A DNA stretch of 64,000 nt, taken from the NCBI RefSeq assembly GCF_030317145.1, contig NZ_JASZYE010000002.1, positions 124,001-188,000 of the forward strand, written 5' to 3'. Shown in pieces: positions 20,498-29,932 of the stretch; position 1 is the stretch's first letter, and every line of letters begins with the position of its first letter. Source of the DNA: Variovorax flavidus (GTDB lineage: Bacteria; Pseudomonadota; Gammaproteobacteria; Burkholderiales; Burkholderiaceae_C). Below the pieces are notes generated by a model. The model was given only the letters and a program-made list of their open reading frames with translations. It was not told where the DNA came from and did no database searches. Both the position numbers and the translations under genes were made by a program.

Positions 20498-20725
20498 TCA
20501 GCGCGGACGCGCCGTCGCCTTGTTGGTCAATGAACGCAGGAGTCCCAGCACGAAGCCTCCGGTGAACATGCCGAGGACATAGACGACGAACACCAGGACC
20601 GAGACCGGCAGCGTGACGCTCATCGAGAACAGCGACACGGTCGCCGTCTCCAGGTTCTGTACCTTGAAGAGGATCACGATGCCGGCAAGGATCACGATCA
20701 GGGCGATGTAGACATAGCGTTGCAT
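20498..20725 (-). CDS. LapA-domain (DUF1049) small inner-membrane protein
   Basis: A 75-residue protein with two hydrophobic helices separated by a short loop containing VQNLETATVSLF, the typical LapA/DUF1049 pattern. In E. coli LapA is linked to lipopolysaccharide assembly; the present protein is shorter and ends in a basic tail without the LapA coiled coil. It lies upstream of the SHOCT protein on the same strand and downstream of the ArcD-type antiporter, with short gaps on each side. Confidence 0.82.
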   Translation of the reverse strand: MQRYVYIALIVILAGIVILFKVQNLETATVSLFSMSVTLPVSVLVFVVYVLGMFTGGFVLGLLRSLTNKATARPR

Positions 20726-20761
20726 GGGGCTTCCTTCAGTACGAACAAGGGAACATGACGC

Positions 20762-22192
20762 CTACACGGTGAGCATGCCGGTCGCCAGCGCATACACCGC
20801 AGCGATCGCCGCGATGGCGAACACGGCGAAGACGATCATCTCGGGCAACGTGAAGAGCTGTTTCTTCTGCTCGCGCCGCGCCAGAAAGTAGAGGAAGGTT
20901 CCCGGTGCATAGAGGACCGCCGAGAACAGCAGGTACTTCGCGCCGCCCGCGTACAGCATGCCTGCGGCATAGAGGACTGCGATCGCGCCGCGCACCCGAT
21001 CGACCGAGCGACCACGCTCATCGGGCGCATAGGTTTCGCCGGTCCACGCAAGCTTGAGGCCGTAAGCCGCGACCAGCAGATACGGGATGAGCGTCATCGA
21101 GCTGGTCATCTTCAGGGCCAGGGTGAAGGCGTATTCGGCAAACCAGGTGACGAGCAGGAAGACCTGGATGACGATGTTCGTCAGCCACAGCGCGGCGGAA
21201 GGGGTCCCGTTCTTGTTCTCGCCAGCGAGGAAGCTCGGCATCGTCTTGTTCTTGGCCGCCGAGTGCAGAACCTCTGCCGCCAGCAGCGACCATGAAAGGT
21301 AGTTGCCAAGGATCGAGATGAGCAGCCCGATGCTGACGAAGATCAAGCCCCAGGGCCCGACGATGGACGCCATCACGCCCGCCATCGCCGGCGTGGGAAG
21401 CGCCGCGAGGTCGGGACGCAGCAGCACGCCGTAGGAGAGCATGGTGACCATGATCAGCAGGCACAGGACGCCGAGGAATCCGAGCACGGTGGCGATGCCC
21501 ACGTCCTCCCGCTTCTTCGCATAGCGGGAGTAGACGCTGGCGCCTTCGATGCCGACGAACACGAACACCGTGACCAGCATCGTGTTGCGGACCTGGGTGG
21601 CGACGCTCGACAGGGTTCGCTCTTCGCCGCCCCAGAAGTTCACCGCGAAGATGTCCGCCTTGAACCCGGCGATGGCGACAAAGATGAAGACGGCGATCGG
21701 CACGATCTTCGCGACGGTCGCGATGGTGTTCAGGGCCGCCGCCTCCTTCACGCCGCGCAGGATCAAGATGTGCACGGCCCACAGCAGGACCGACGCGGAA
21801 AGGATCGCCACGGGGGTCGTCCCGTCGCCGAACACCGGGAAGAACTGCCCCAGAGTCGCCTTGATCAGCACCAGGCAGGCGACGTCGGCGAGGCAGCAGC
21901 CGATCCAGTAGCCGACTGCCGACGCGAAGCCGAGATAGTTGCCGAAGCCTTCCTTGGCATAGGCATAGATGCCGGTGTCGAGATCGGGCCGACGCCGGGA
22001 CAGGGTCTGGAACACGAACGCCAGCATCAGCATGCCGGTGCCGGCAATGGCCCATGCAATCAGCGCGCCCAAGCCGCCGGTCGAACGCCCGAAGGCCGAC
22101 GGTACGGCAAAGATGCCCGAACCGATCATCGAGCCAACGACAAGGGCCGTGAGTGCGCCGCGCGAGAGTTGCTGGTCCTGGGGGGTGGTCAT
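20762..22192 (-). CDS. arcD: Arginine/ornithine-type amino acid antiporter (APC superfamily, ArcD-like)
   Basis: A 476-residue permease with about twelve hydrophobic segments. The first helix carries the APC hallmark SMIGSGIFAVPSAF, and the region LDTGIYAYAKEGFGNYLGF is typical of the basic amino acid/polyamine antiporter group that includes ArcD. The only genes around it are small membrane proteins and a divergent carbonic anhydrase: no arcA, arcB or arcC is present, so the link to the arginine deiminase pathway is by family only. Exchange of another basic amino acid or polyamine is possible. Confidence 0.82.
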   Translation of the reverse strand: MTTPQDQQLSRGALTALVVGSMIGSGIFAVPSAFGRSTGGLGALIAWAIAGTGMLMLAFVFQTLSRRRPDLDTGIYAYAKEGFGNYLGFASAVGYWIGCCLADVACLVLIKATLGQFFPVFGDGTTPVAILSASVLLWAVHILILRGVKEAAALNTIATVAKIVPIAVFIFVAIAGFKADIFAVNFWGGEERTLSSVATQVRNTMLVTVFVFVGIEGASVYSRYAKKREDVGIATVLGFLGVLCLLIMVTMLSYGVLLRPDLAALPTPAMAGVMASIVGPWGLIFVSIGLLISILGNYLSWSLLAAEVLHSAAKNKTMPSFLAGENKNGTPSAALWLTNIVIQVFLLVTWFAEYAFTLALKMTSSMTLIPYLLVAAYGLKLAWTGETYAPDERGRSVDRVRGAIAVLYAAGMLYAGGAKYLLFSAVLYAPGTFLYFLARREQKKQLFTLPEMIVFAVFAIAAIAAVYALATGMLTV

Positions 22193-22396
22193 GCCGGGTC
22201 AGCGGCTTTCGCATCTGTCGCCATGAGGATCTCCTGTGCCGATGCCTTCGGCAGGCGCGACTTAGCATCAGTGGCGATTGTGTCTTTGTCAAGTCAGGGC
22301 GCCGCAGAGGCGGACCGCGCAGCACGGTGGTCCCTGCTGGATTTTTTGCCTTGCTGCGCAGATGATCGAGTTCCTCGCACCTTGCAAAGGACTCCC

Positions 22397-23152
22397 ATGG
22401 AATCGATCAAGGATTGCTGCATGGCGGCGCACACCCGGGTCGACGGACGCCGCGCATGGTTGAAGGCAGGCATGGGTGCGGGTGCCGTCGCACTGGTGGC
22501 GGGCATGGGATCCGCGGCGAAGAACGCCCATGCGGCCTCCTGGACCCAGGCCGAACGGGATGCGCTGACGCCCGACAGGGTGATCGAGATGATGAAGAGG
22601 GGAAACTCGCGCTTCCGTGCCGGCAAGATGCATGCGCAGGACTTCCTCGCACAGAAGCGATCCAGTGCGCCGGGTCAGTTCCCGGCTGCGGTCATCCTCA
22701 GCTGCATCGACTCGCGTTCACCCGCCGAGATCATTTTCGACATGGGGATCGGAGACACCTTCAACGCGCGCATTGCGGGCAACATCGCCAACAACGACCT
22801 GATCGGAAGCCTGGAATTCGCATGCGCTGCTGCAGGCGCGAAAGTGGTCCTGGTGATGGGGCACACCGCCTGCGGCGCCATCAAGGGCGCGATCGACAAC
22901 GTGCAGCTGGGCAACCTGACGGGCCTTCTCGAGACCATCAAGCCGGCCGTCGCGGCAACCACCTACACGGGTGACCGCTCCAGCAAGAACGATGCGTTCG
23001 TCGATGCGGTGGCACGCACCAATGTTCAGCAGACCATCGACACGATTCGCCGCGTCAGTCCGATCCTCGTCGACCTCGAGAAGAAGGGGCAGATCAGGAT
23101 CGTCGGGTCGATGTACGACCTCCGCAACGGCGTGGTGACCTTCCTGGGCTGA
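22397..23152 (+). CDS. Tat-exported beta-carbonic anhydrase
   Basis: A 251-residue protein. The N-terminus has a twin-arginine signal (GRRAWLKAG followed by a Gly/Ala-rich hydrophobic stretch ending AHA), so the enzyme is probably folded in the cytoplasm and exported. The beta-CA zinc ligands are visible: Cys103, Asp105 and Arg107 (SCIDSR), and His156 and Cys159 (GHTACGA). It hydrates CO2 to bicarbonate, here in the periplasm. AAAGGA precedes the ATG at 22397; an in-frame ATG at 22421 would also keep the whole signal. Confidence 0.93.
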   Translation: MESIKDCCMAAHTRVDGRRAWLKAGMGAGAVALVAGMGSAAKNAHAASWTQAERDALTPDRVIEMMKRGNSRFRAGKMHAQDFLAQKRSSAPGQFPAAVILSCIDSRSPAEIIFDMGIGDTFNARIAGNIANNDLIGSLEFACAAAGAKVVLVMGHTACGAIKGAIDNVQLGNLTGLLETIKPAVAATTYTGDRSSKNDAFVDAVARTNVQQTIDTIRRVSPILVDLEKKGQIRIVGSMYDLRNGVVTFLG

Positions 23153-23165
23153 CGTCCATCGCCAT

Positions 23166-23199
23166 GCCCGAAAGGGCAACCGATGCCGCCCCTTCGGGC
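23166..23199 (+). terminator. Stem-loop after the carbonic anhydrase gene
   Basis: GCCCGAAAGGGC pairs with GCCCCTTCGGGC (12 bp with one A-C mismatch), closing a ten-base loop, 13 bp past the stop codon. No T-run follows, so termination efficiency is uncertain. Confidence 0.5.
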
Positions 23200-23257
23200 A
23201 ACCATCAAGAACCCGACCGATGCCATGATTTTCGAAACCGATGAAGGAGACTGATCC

Positions 23258-23713
23258 ATGACAACCACAACGCAACTTCTCTCTCGCTTCGCGACCTTCG
23301 CACTGGCCCTCCTGCTCGCAGCCTGTGCGGCACCCGGATCGTCGTCGGACTCGATGGTGATCCGACAGGGCGTGATCGAGCAGATCTCGCCGACGCAGAT
23401 TCGAAGCTCGCAGCACACCGGTGTCGGAGCCGTCCTCGGCGGCCTCACCGGTGTCGGCCTCGGCAGCCTGATCGGCGGCGGCACGGGACGCGACGTGGCG
23501 ATGGTCGTCGGCGCCATTGGCGGCACGATGGCGGGCGCTGAAGTCGCAAGAAGGTACGACCAGCCGCTGGCAGGCCATGAGATCTTCGTTCGCACGACCA
23601 GCGGCGTCCTGGTCGAAGTGACGCAGCCCGCTACGCCAGGTCTTCGCGTGGGACAGCGTGTCTACATCGAGGGGAAGGGAGACGCCGCACGCGTCATCCC
23701 GCAGGCGCAATGA
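23258..23713 (+). CDS. Glycine-zipper outer-membrane lipoprotein (SlyB/PcP-like)
   Basis: A 151-residue lipoprotein: the signal peptide ends in LLAAC, followed by a mature domain with the glycine-zipper run GAVLGGLTGVGLGSLIGGG and GAIGGTMAGAEVARR, then a beta-rich tail (EIFVRTTSGVLVEVTQP). This is the pattern of SlyB/Rick-17kDa family envelope lipoproteins, which stabilise the outer membrane under stress. A ribosome site (GAAGGAGA) lies about ten bases upstream of the ATG. The SLC13 permease follows by 109 bp on the same strand. Confidence 0.88.
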   Translation: MTTTTQLLSRFATFALALLLAACAAPGSSSDSMVIRQGVIEQISPTQIRSSQHTGVGAVLGGLTGVGLGSLIGGGTGRDVAMVVGAIGGTMAGAEVARRYDQPLAGHEIFVRTTSGVLVEVTQPATPGLRVGQRVYIEGKGDAARVIPQAQ

Positions 23714-23822
23714 CCTGATCGTGCGCCGGATTGCAACGGGACACTCCAGTTCGTCATGAAGGACGTCAGGATCGACCAGCGCATCGCGTCCCCGGCGCCA
23801 TGAGCGGAAGCGAGCCCGAGCC

Positions 23823-25646
23823 ATGACCTACCAGCTCGGCATGGTCCTGGCACTTCTCGCCGGCGCGGTCACGATGTTCGCGATCAACCGGCCACGCACC
23901 GACGTGGTCGCGCTCATCGTGATGGCCGCGTTGCCGTTCACCGGCGTGGTCAGCATGCAGGAAGTACTGGCGGGCTTTGCGGACCCCAACGTCGTGCTGA
24001 TCGCGTTATTGTTCGTGATCGGCCAGGGCCTCGTGCGCACCGGCGTCGCGCAGCGCCTGGGCGACCTCCTGGTGCTACGGGCCGGCCCCAACGAGACGCG
24101 GCTCATCGCACTGCTCATGGTGATCGTCGCGGGTGTCGGCTCGGTGATGAGTTCGACGGCGGTGGTGGCGATCTTCGTTCCCATCGTGCTGCGCATCGCG
24201 AGCAACACCGGCATCGCGGCGCGGCGCCTGATGATGCCGCTCAGTGTCGCCGCCCTGCTCAGCGGCACGCTGACGCTGGTCGCGACAACGCCCAACCTTC
24301 TGATCCATGGCGAGCTCGTGCGCAAGGGCTTCGAGGGTTTCCAGTTCTTCAGCTTCACGCCTTTCGGCGTGCCGCTCCTGATGATGGCCATCGGCTACAT
24401 GCTGCTCACCAGACGCTGGCTGGCCGGGCCGGAGGGACCGGCGATTCCGCCCAGCAGGCGGACCGGGCTCGGCCACTGGATCGAAGAGTACGCACTGGCC
24501 GGGCGCGAGTATCGATATCGGGTGGCGCCGCACTCGCCAGCCGTGGGCCAGCTGCTCGACGAACTCGAGCTGGAGGACGTGCCTGGCGTCAATGTGCTTG
24601 CGATCGAGCGCAGCGTTCGCTTCACCCGCAACCTGCTGCCACCGAGCACCCGGATCGAGCCGGGTGACGTGCTGTTCGTCGACGTATCCAATCCGGCCGC
24701 GGACATCGAGGATCTCGCCGGTCGACTCGCGCTGGAGAGGGTTCCGCTGGCCGGCGCCTACTTCTCCGAGCATGTACAGGACATCGGCATGGCCGAGGTG
24801 CTGGTGCCGCCCGGCTCCAATCTCATCGGCAAGACCGTGGCCGAGTCGCGCCTGCGCGCCATCCACGATGTGTCCGTCATCGGCCTGAAGCGCGGCAGCG
24901 AGCCGGTGGCTGCGGAAAGTGTTCTTTCCGTTCCGATGAAGGCTGGCGACACGCTGCTGGTGGTCGGCATCTGGAAGGCCATCCGCAAGCTCAAGTCGGA
25001 CATGGACCTGGTCATCTTCAACCTGCCGGCGGAGTTCGACGAGATCGCGCCGGCGGCCGCACGCGCGCCCTTCGCGCTGTTCTCCCTCGCACTGGTCGTG
25101 ACCTTCATGGTCACCGGCGTGTTGCCGAACGTGCAGGCCGCGCTCATCGGCTGCCTGCTGATGGGGTTGTTCGGCTGCATGGATCTCTCCACCGCCTATC
25201 GCTCCATCTACTGGCAAAGCCTGCTCCTGATCGTCGGCATGCTGCCTTTCTCGCTCGCACTGCAGCGGACCGGCGGAGTCGACCTCGCCGCGCAGATGCT
25301 GCTGGAGCTCGTCGGCGAAGCCAGCCCGCGCGCGGTGCTGGCTGCCATCTTCGTGGTCACGGCGGTGCTGGGCATGTTCATCTCCAACACGGCCACCGCG
25401 GTGCTGATGGCACCGGTGGCCCTGGCCGTCGCCCAGCACCTGCAGGCGTCGCCCTACCCCTTCGCCATGACGGTGGCACTGGCGGCCTCGGCCGCCTTCA
25501 TGACGCCGGTGTCGTCGCCGGTCAATACGCTGGTGGTGGGACCGGGCGACTACAGCTTCATGGACTTCGTGCGCATCGGCGTGCCGCTCGTCCTTCTGAC
25601 CCTGGTCATGAGCGTGCTGCTCGTCCCGTTGCTGTTGCCACTCTAG
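23823..25646 (+). CDS. SLC13-family permease with two RCK_C (TrkA-C) domains
   Basis: A 607-residue membrane transporter of the divalent anion:Na+ symporter group. Two hydrophobic halves (about residues 1-200 and 410-607) flank a soluble central region with two TrkA-C-like domains; the second contains LVPPGSNLIGKTVAESRLR, a hallmark. The second membrane half has SNTATAVLMAPVALAVAQ and TPVSSPVNTLVVGPG, equivalent to the SNT-type substrate and sodium loops. Relatives transport sulfate or other anions, but many are uncharacterised, so the substrate is left open. Confidence 0.9.
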   Translation: MTYQLGMVLALLAGAVTMFAINRPRTDVVALIVMAALPFTGVVSMQEVLAGFADPNVVLIALLFVIGQGLVRTGVAQRLGDLLVLRAGPNETRLIALLMVIVAGVGSVMSSTAVVAIFVPIVLRIASNTGIAARRLMMPLSVAALLSGTLTLVATTPNLLIHGELVRKGFEGFQFFSFTPFGVPLLMMAIGYMLLTRRWLAGPEGPAIPPSRRTGLGHWIEEYALAGREYRYRVAPHSPAVGQLLDELELEDVPGVNVLAIERSVRFTRNLLPPSTRIEPGDVLFVDVSNPAADIEDLAGRLALERVPLAGAYFSEHVQDIGMAEVLVPPGSNLIGKTVAESRLRAIHDVSVIGLKRGSEPVAAESVLSVPMKAGDTLLVVGIWKAIRKLKSDMDLVIFNLPAEFDEIAPAAARAPFALFSLALVVTFMVTGVLPNVQAALIGCLLMGLFGCMDLSTAYRSIYWQSLLLIVGMLPFSLALQRTGGVDLAAQMLLELVGEASPRAVLAAIFVVTAVLGMFISNTATAVLMAPVALAVAQHLQASPYPFAMTVALAASAAFMTPVSSPVNTLVVGPGDYSFMDFVRIGVPLVLLTLVMSVLLVPLLLPL

Positions 25647-26049
25647 TCTGCGTCGAGGGCTCCCCGGCTCGGCCTTCGAGCCCGTCTTTCGGACGATTCT
25701 GATATGCGCAACCCCGCGCGATTCGTACGATCCCTTCCAAGCTCCTTCCGCTGCTCACCGGCGCCATCGGCGCCGCCCTGACAGGCGAAGAACAGGACTC
25801 AAGCGGTCGATGAAAGACAGGCGCCAAGCGCCTTTCTGGTTGGCCCTTACTCCCGCCTCCGATTTCCGCGCTCTGCCCCGAGGGTCCTCGGGTGAGGGCT
25901 ACTCGGCGCCCAGTCGAAAAGGCGCCAGCTTCGATGCCCCACGCCTCGCGACTCGACTTGCGAGGCTGGAGCAACTCATTTGTTTCGTCGCCCGCTTCTG
26001 CGCTGATCGGGTGACGGCGCTCAAACAGTTTCAGCGCCGAGGAATCACC
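25647..26049. other. 403-bp gap without a convincing gene
   Basis: Eleven bases past the permease stop there is a weak terminator-like dyad (GGGCTC at 25657-25662, GAGCCC at 25678-25683, followed by GTCTTTC). The rest shows no coding pattern I trust. The frame of the downstream DUF1266 gene stays open back to 25810, but the upstream part lacks conserved features. GAGGA lies six bases before the ATG at 26050, which fixes that start. Confidence 0.5.
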
Positions 26050-26850
26050 ATGAACATATGGCTTGTTGGGATCGCAATCTGGACCGTCCTGATGTGGGCC
26101 TTCCTGCGCAGCAGACTGCTCCCATCGCGCGAAGCCCTGTCGCGTTCGATTGCATTCGATCCCACGGAGAAGCTGTCGCCCGAGCAACTCTTCGGGTGCT
26201 TGCTGAGCGGGAACTTCGCCCTGCTCATGCGCGACAACTTCAACCAGCTCGCAAGCGCATTGCCCGAGCGTCGTGTCAAGGAAGTGCTGGCCGAGCACTG
26301 GGGCATCGCTTCGCGCGCCGATTGCCACCGCACCATCGACGAGGGTCTTCATCGATTGGGCCGCATGTCGCCGGAAGAGAAGCGGGCCATTGCCGCATGG
26401 CGGCTGTCCCGGCGGTACGGTCAGAGCGAAGGCCACCCGCGTGAAGTCCGCACCGCGATCGAACGAAACCCCGAACCAAGCCACGACCTCCGAAGCGTCC
26501 TCGCCTGGGATGTCCAGCAACTCGCCTATCTGGTTCGGCTTGCCCTCGCCGCGGGCCATGCATCGCGAGAGGAAGCAGCCAGCCTGCTCGAGACCTTGGC
26601 AGCGCAGGCTCGATCGCACTTCGCCTCATGGGAGGACTATTCCGTGTCCGCACTGACCGGACTCGGCCTTCGCGGATCGCTCGAAATTCTCGACAGCACG
26701 GCAGAGTGGACGGAGTTCTCGCAGACGCATTCCGTGCTGCTGGGCAAGCACTCGCCCATCAGGAGCGCATCGTCGTGGCGCAGCGCAATGCGCGACTCGA
26801 GCCATGGCGTCAGCGCGGGCCGGGTCTGGACGGCAGCCGCTGCGACTTGA
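26050..26850 (+). CDS. DUF1266-domain protein
   Basis: A 266-residue protein with one N-terminal transmembrane helix (IWLVGIAIWTVLMWAFL) and a cytoplasmic DUF1266 region with AWDVQQLAYLVRLALAAGHASREEA and HFASWEDYSVSALTGL, the core pattern of E. coli YbeR/YbeU-type proteins. The function of the family is unknown. The final 30 or so residues (after SVLLGKHSP) look less conserved. It ends 63 bp before a hybrid histidine kinase on the same strand and could be cotranscribed. Confidence 0.75.
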   Translation: MNIWLVGIAIWTVLMWAFLRSRLLPSREALSRSIAFDPTEKLSPEQLFGCLLSGNFALLMRDNFNQLASALPERRVKEVLAEHWGIASRADCHRTIDEGLHRLGRMSPEEKRAIAAWRLSRRYGQSEGHPREVRTAIERNPEPSHDLRSVLAWDVQQLAYLVRLALAAGHASREEAASLLETLAAQARSHFASWEDYSVSALTGLGLRGSLEILDSTAEWTEFSQTHSVLLGKHSPIRSASSWRSAMRDSSHGVSAGRVWTAAAAT

Positions 26851-26913
26851 GCCAAGCCACGCCGCGCATCGTCTCGTTCATCCGTCCACCCATCCATCCG
26901 GCGCAGAAGTCAC

Positions 26914-29900
26914 ATGTTGCCCGAGAGCCGTGTCGTGAATTCCCTCGGCGGGGGCCTCATCACGATGGCGTTGACCTGTCTGCTCGGAGGCGCAAGCTAC
27001 TTCTTCGGCCAGCCGATGGCCATCGAACTCCACTGGGTCTGGACGGCGCTGGGATCGCTTTGCATCATTGGCTTGGCGATCCTGCAGTTCGTTCGTGCGC
27101 GCAATGTTCAACGCCGTGACGATCAACTCAACGCCATCCTCGATGCCGTGCCGCATATCCTGTTCTTCAAGGATCGTGATTTTCGGTATCGGGCGCTGAA
27201 CGCGGAATTCGTGCGCGTGTTCAATCTCGATGCGCGGGCGGCCGTCGGCAAGAACGACGAAGAGCTTTTTGGCCCGGAGCTTCAGGATCGCTTCGTCGCG
27301 CAGGACATGGAACTGATCTCTTCAGGCGAGGCCCGTACCTTCGACGAGGAGATTCAGGTCGACGGCGTGCTGAGAAGCATCCAGGCACGCAAGCGGCCGG
27401 TCTACGACCGAAGCGGAAAGCTCTGCGGCACGGTGGGCCTGGCGATCGACGTCACCGAGCAGAAACTGCTGCAGCGTCAGCTCGAGGAAGCCCACGCCCG
27501 ACTGGACATGGCGCTGGAAGGTGCTCAGATGGGCACCTGGGAGTGGAACGTGACCACCGGCGAGGTGCATACCGACGAACGCGCCAAGCGGATCCTCGGA
27601 CTGAAAGGCAGCGCTCACGATCTGTCGGCGGTGTTCGCCCGGGTCCACCCGGACGATGTCGGCGACATCACGCGCCGCATCGACCACCTGTCCCATGCGC
27701 GCCGGGATGTGGAGGCCGTCGAGTTTCGCGTCCTCGACGATTTGGGCGCAGAGCGGTGGGTCGAAGGCTTCGCCTCACCGAACCGCGTGCGCTCGGGCAA
27801 GGTCTATGTGGTCGGGGTCACCCGCGACATCACCGAACGCCGCACGGGCGAACTGGCGTTCGCGGCGGCCAAGGCGCGCGCGGATCGCGCGTTGAGCGAA
27901 CTCGATCAGTTCCGCTCCAATCTCGAACTGGCCCTGATCGTCGGCGGGATGGGGGTGTGGCGCTCTGTCACCCGGATGGGCAAGGACACGCAACTGTCCG
28001 ACTCGACGTTCATGGACACGGTCATCACGGCCGACCAGAAGATCCGGGAGATCTATGGCCACGAACCCGACGCCGTCATCACGTACCGCGATCAGGTCCA
28101 GCTGCTCCATCCGGAAGACCGCGACCGTGTCGCGGCAAACATCCAGGCGACGTATCGGCAGAACTCGGGCGCCTACCGCGACCAGTTCCGCATCCGCAGC
28201 CGCAGCGGCGTGGTCCGCACGCTCGACGTGCGCGGCATCCTGAGGGTGGCTTCGGAAGGACATGGCGATGCACTGCTTGTTTCCTTCACGGGCATCGCCA
28301 AGGACATCAGCGAGGAAGAGAGGCTCAAGGCCGATCTGGTCGCGAAGGCCGAGGAAGCCCGCCTGGCGGTGGAAGCCAAGCGCGCGTTCCTCGCGATGAT
28401 CAGCCACGAGGTCCGCACGCCGCTCAATGGGGTGCTCGGAATGATCGAACTCGTGCTCGACAGCCCGCTCGCCACCGAACAGCGCGCGATGCTGGACCGC
28501 TGTCGCGAGTCTTCGCTCGAACTGCTCACCATCATCAACGACCTGCTCGACTATTCGAAGATCCGAGCGCGCAAGCTCGACCTCGAGAACCGGCCGCTGC
28601 AACTGGCCGCACTGGTCGAAGACGTCTGCGCGAACTTCATCGCCGAGACGCGGCTCAAGTCCGTCAGCCTGCACTCCAGGGTCGATCCGCAATTGCCGCT
28701 GTTCATCATCGGAGATCCGGTGCGCCTGCGGCAGGTGCTGACCAATCTCGTCGGCAACGCCGTCAAGTTCACCGAACGCGGCGGCGTGAAAGTCGAAGTG
28801 CGCAGAAGCCCGGACGCGCGACTGCAGATGATCATCGAGGACTCCGGCATCGGCATTGCGCGCGAAGCCATGGATGCGCTCTTCGAGCCGTTCGCACAGG
28901 CGGACATCACGACCACCCGGCGCTACGGCGGCACGGGCCTGGGTCTTACCATCGTGAAGCAACTGGTCGACCTGATGCAAGGCACGATCGAGTGCGACAG
29001 CGAGCCGGGCCGGGGGAGCCGCTTCACGGTGACGCTGCCTCTGCAACCGTACACGACGGTGACGGGCTCGGCGACGGATGAAGTTCCGATCGAGAGCGGG
29101 AAGAGAGGGGTTCATCCGATCGGCCGGGGACAAAAGCTGCTGCTTGCCGAAGACCATCCGATCAACCGCGAGGTCATCACGCGGCAGCTCGTCAAGCTCG
29201 GCTTTCAATGCGATTGCGCGGAAGACGGCGAGGAAGCATGGGAGCTGCTCACGTCGCCCAATGCGAGCTATGCCATGCTCCTGACCGACTGCCATATGCC
29301 GCGGCTCGACGGCTACGGGCTGACAAGGCGCTTGCGCGACTTCGAGATGCGCTTTGGTCTCCAGCGGCTGCCGACCATCGCACTGACCGCCAATGCACTG
29401 CCAGGCGAAGCCGAACGCTGCGTGGCGGCCGGGATGGATGGCTATCTGTCCAAGCCATTGCAGATCCACGTGCTGCGTGACGAATTGGCCAAGTTCATGC
29501 CGCCGCCAACCCAGGTCTCGAACGCGGCGCCATCGGCTGCCGAGCCGCCTGAAGCCACGGAATCAATGGGATCTGCGTCGGCCGACGCCTATCCGACGCT
29601 GGCGTCGCTGTGCAAGGGAGATACCCGCGAAGTCGCGAAGCTGCTGCGCCTCTTCGTCGACGCCACGTCGAAGGACCTGGACGCCATGGATCGGGCCACC
29701 GAGGTCTGCGACCATGTCACCCTTCGGCAGCTGGCGCACCGGTTGAGTTCGGCCTGCCATCAGCTCGATGAGACGAAAGCGGTCACCCTGCTGCAGGTCA
29801 TCGAGCAGCTGGAAGAGACCGGGGGAGCCGTCGTTCTCGCACCCGTGCGTGCGCTCTACGTCATGGCACGGCAAGAGGTCGCTTCGGCGCTTGCGCGCGC

Positions 29901-29925
29901 ATCGGAGTTCATCGACCGGGCCTGA
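26914..29925 (+). CDS. Hybrid sensor histidine kinase (PAS-HisKA-HATPase-REC-HPt), paralogue 1
   Basis: A 1003-residue phosphorelay kinase. Order: two N-terminal membrane helices (about residues 12-55) with only a short outside loop, three PAS-type domains (about 65-465), the H-box with His498 (MISHEVRTPLNGVLG), HATPase (GNAVKFT, DSGIGIA, YGGTGLGLTIVKQL), a receiver with phospho-acceptor Asp792 (LLTDCHMPRLDGY) and a C-terminal HPt domain with His942 (RQLAHRLSSACHQL). The catalytic layout is that of BvgS/EvgS/RcsC kinases, but without periplasmic Venus-flytrap domains, so signals are probably cytoplasmic. It converges on an RcsB-like regulator seven bases away. Paralogue 2 is at 40051-43089. 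Confidence 0.94.
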   Translation: MLPESRVVNSLGGGLITMALTCLLGGASYFFGQPMAIELHWVWTALGSLCIIGLAILQFVRARNVQRRDDQLNAILDAVPHILFFKDRDFRYRALNAEFVRVFNLDARAAVGKNDEELFGPELQDRFVAQDMELISSGEARTFDEEIQVDGVLRSIQARKRPVYDRSGKLCGTVGLAIDVTEQKLLQRQLEEAHARLDMALEGAQMGTWEWNVTTGEVHTDERAKRILGLKGSAHDLSAVFARVHPDDVGDITRRIDHLSHARRDVEAVEFRVLDDLGAERWVEGFASPNRVRSGKVYVVGVTRDITERRTGELAFAAAKARADRALSELDQFRSNLELALIVGGMGVWRSVTRMGKDTQLSDSTFMDTVITADQKIREIYGHEPDAVITYRDQVQLLHPEDRDRVAANIQATYRQNSGAYRDQFRIRSRSGVVRTLDVRGILRVASEGHGDALLVSFTGIAKDISEEERLKADLVAKAEEARLAVEAKRAFLAMISHEVRTPLNGVLGMIELVLDSPLATEQRAMLDRCRESSLELLTIINDLLDYSKIRARKLDLENRPLQLAALVEDVCANFIAETRLKSVSLHSRVDPQLPLFIIGDPVRLRQVLTNLVGNAVKFTERGGVKVEVRRSPDARLQMIIEDSGIGIAREAMDALFEPFAQADITTTRRYGGTGLGLTIVKQLVDLMQGTIECDSEPGRGSRFTVTLPLQPYTTVTGSATDEVPIESGKRGVHPIGRGQKLLLAEDHPINREVITRQLVKLGFQCDCAEDGEEAWELLTSPNASYAMLLTDCHMPRLDGYGLTRRLRDFEMRFGLQRLPTIALTANALPGEAERCVAAGMDGYLSKPLQIHVLRDELAKFMPPPTQVSNAAPSAAEPPEATESMGSASADAYPTLASLCKGDTREVAKLLRLFVDATSKDLDAMDRATEVCDHVTLRQLAHRLSSACHQLDETKAVTLLQVIEQLEETGGAVVLAPVRALYVMARQEVASALARASEFIDRA

Positions 29926-29932
29926 ACCGGAT

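Noticed and set aside
23252..23257. TGATCC just before the glycine-zipper lipoprotein gene as another sigma-E promoter
   Set aside because: It directly abuts the ATG, so it would drive a transcript starting inside the gene, and no TAnnnG lies 18 bases downstream at a useful place.
25725..25802. Short open stretch ending KLLPLLTGAIGAALTGEEQ after the SLC13 gene
   Set aside because: It looks protein-like but has no start codon after the preceding stop, no ribosome site and is too short to assign; it could be a relic, but the evidence is too thin.
25810..26049. Extended N-terminus of the DUF1266 protein
   Set aside because: The frame is open but the residues show no domain or signal, and a good ribosome site precedes the ATG at 26050.
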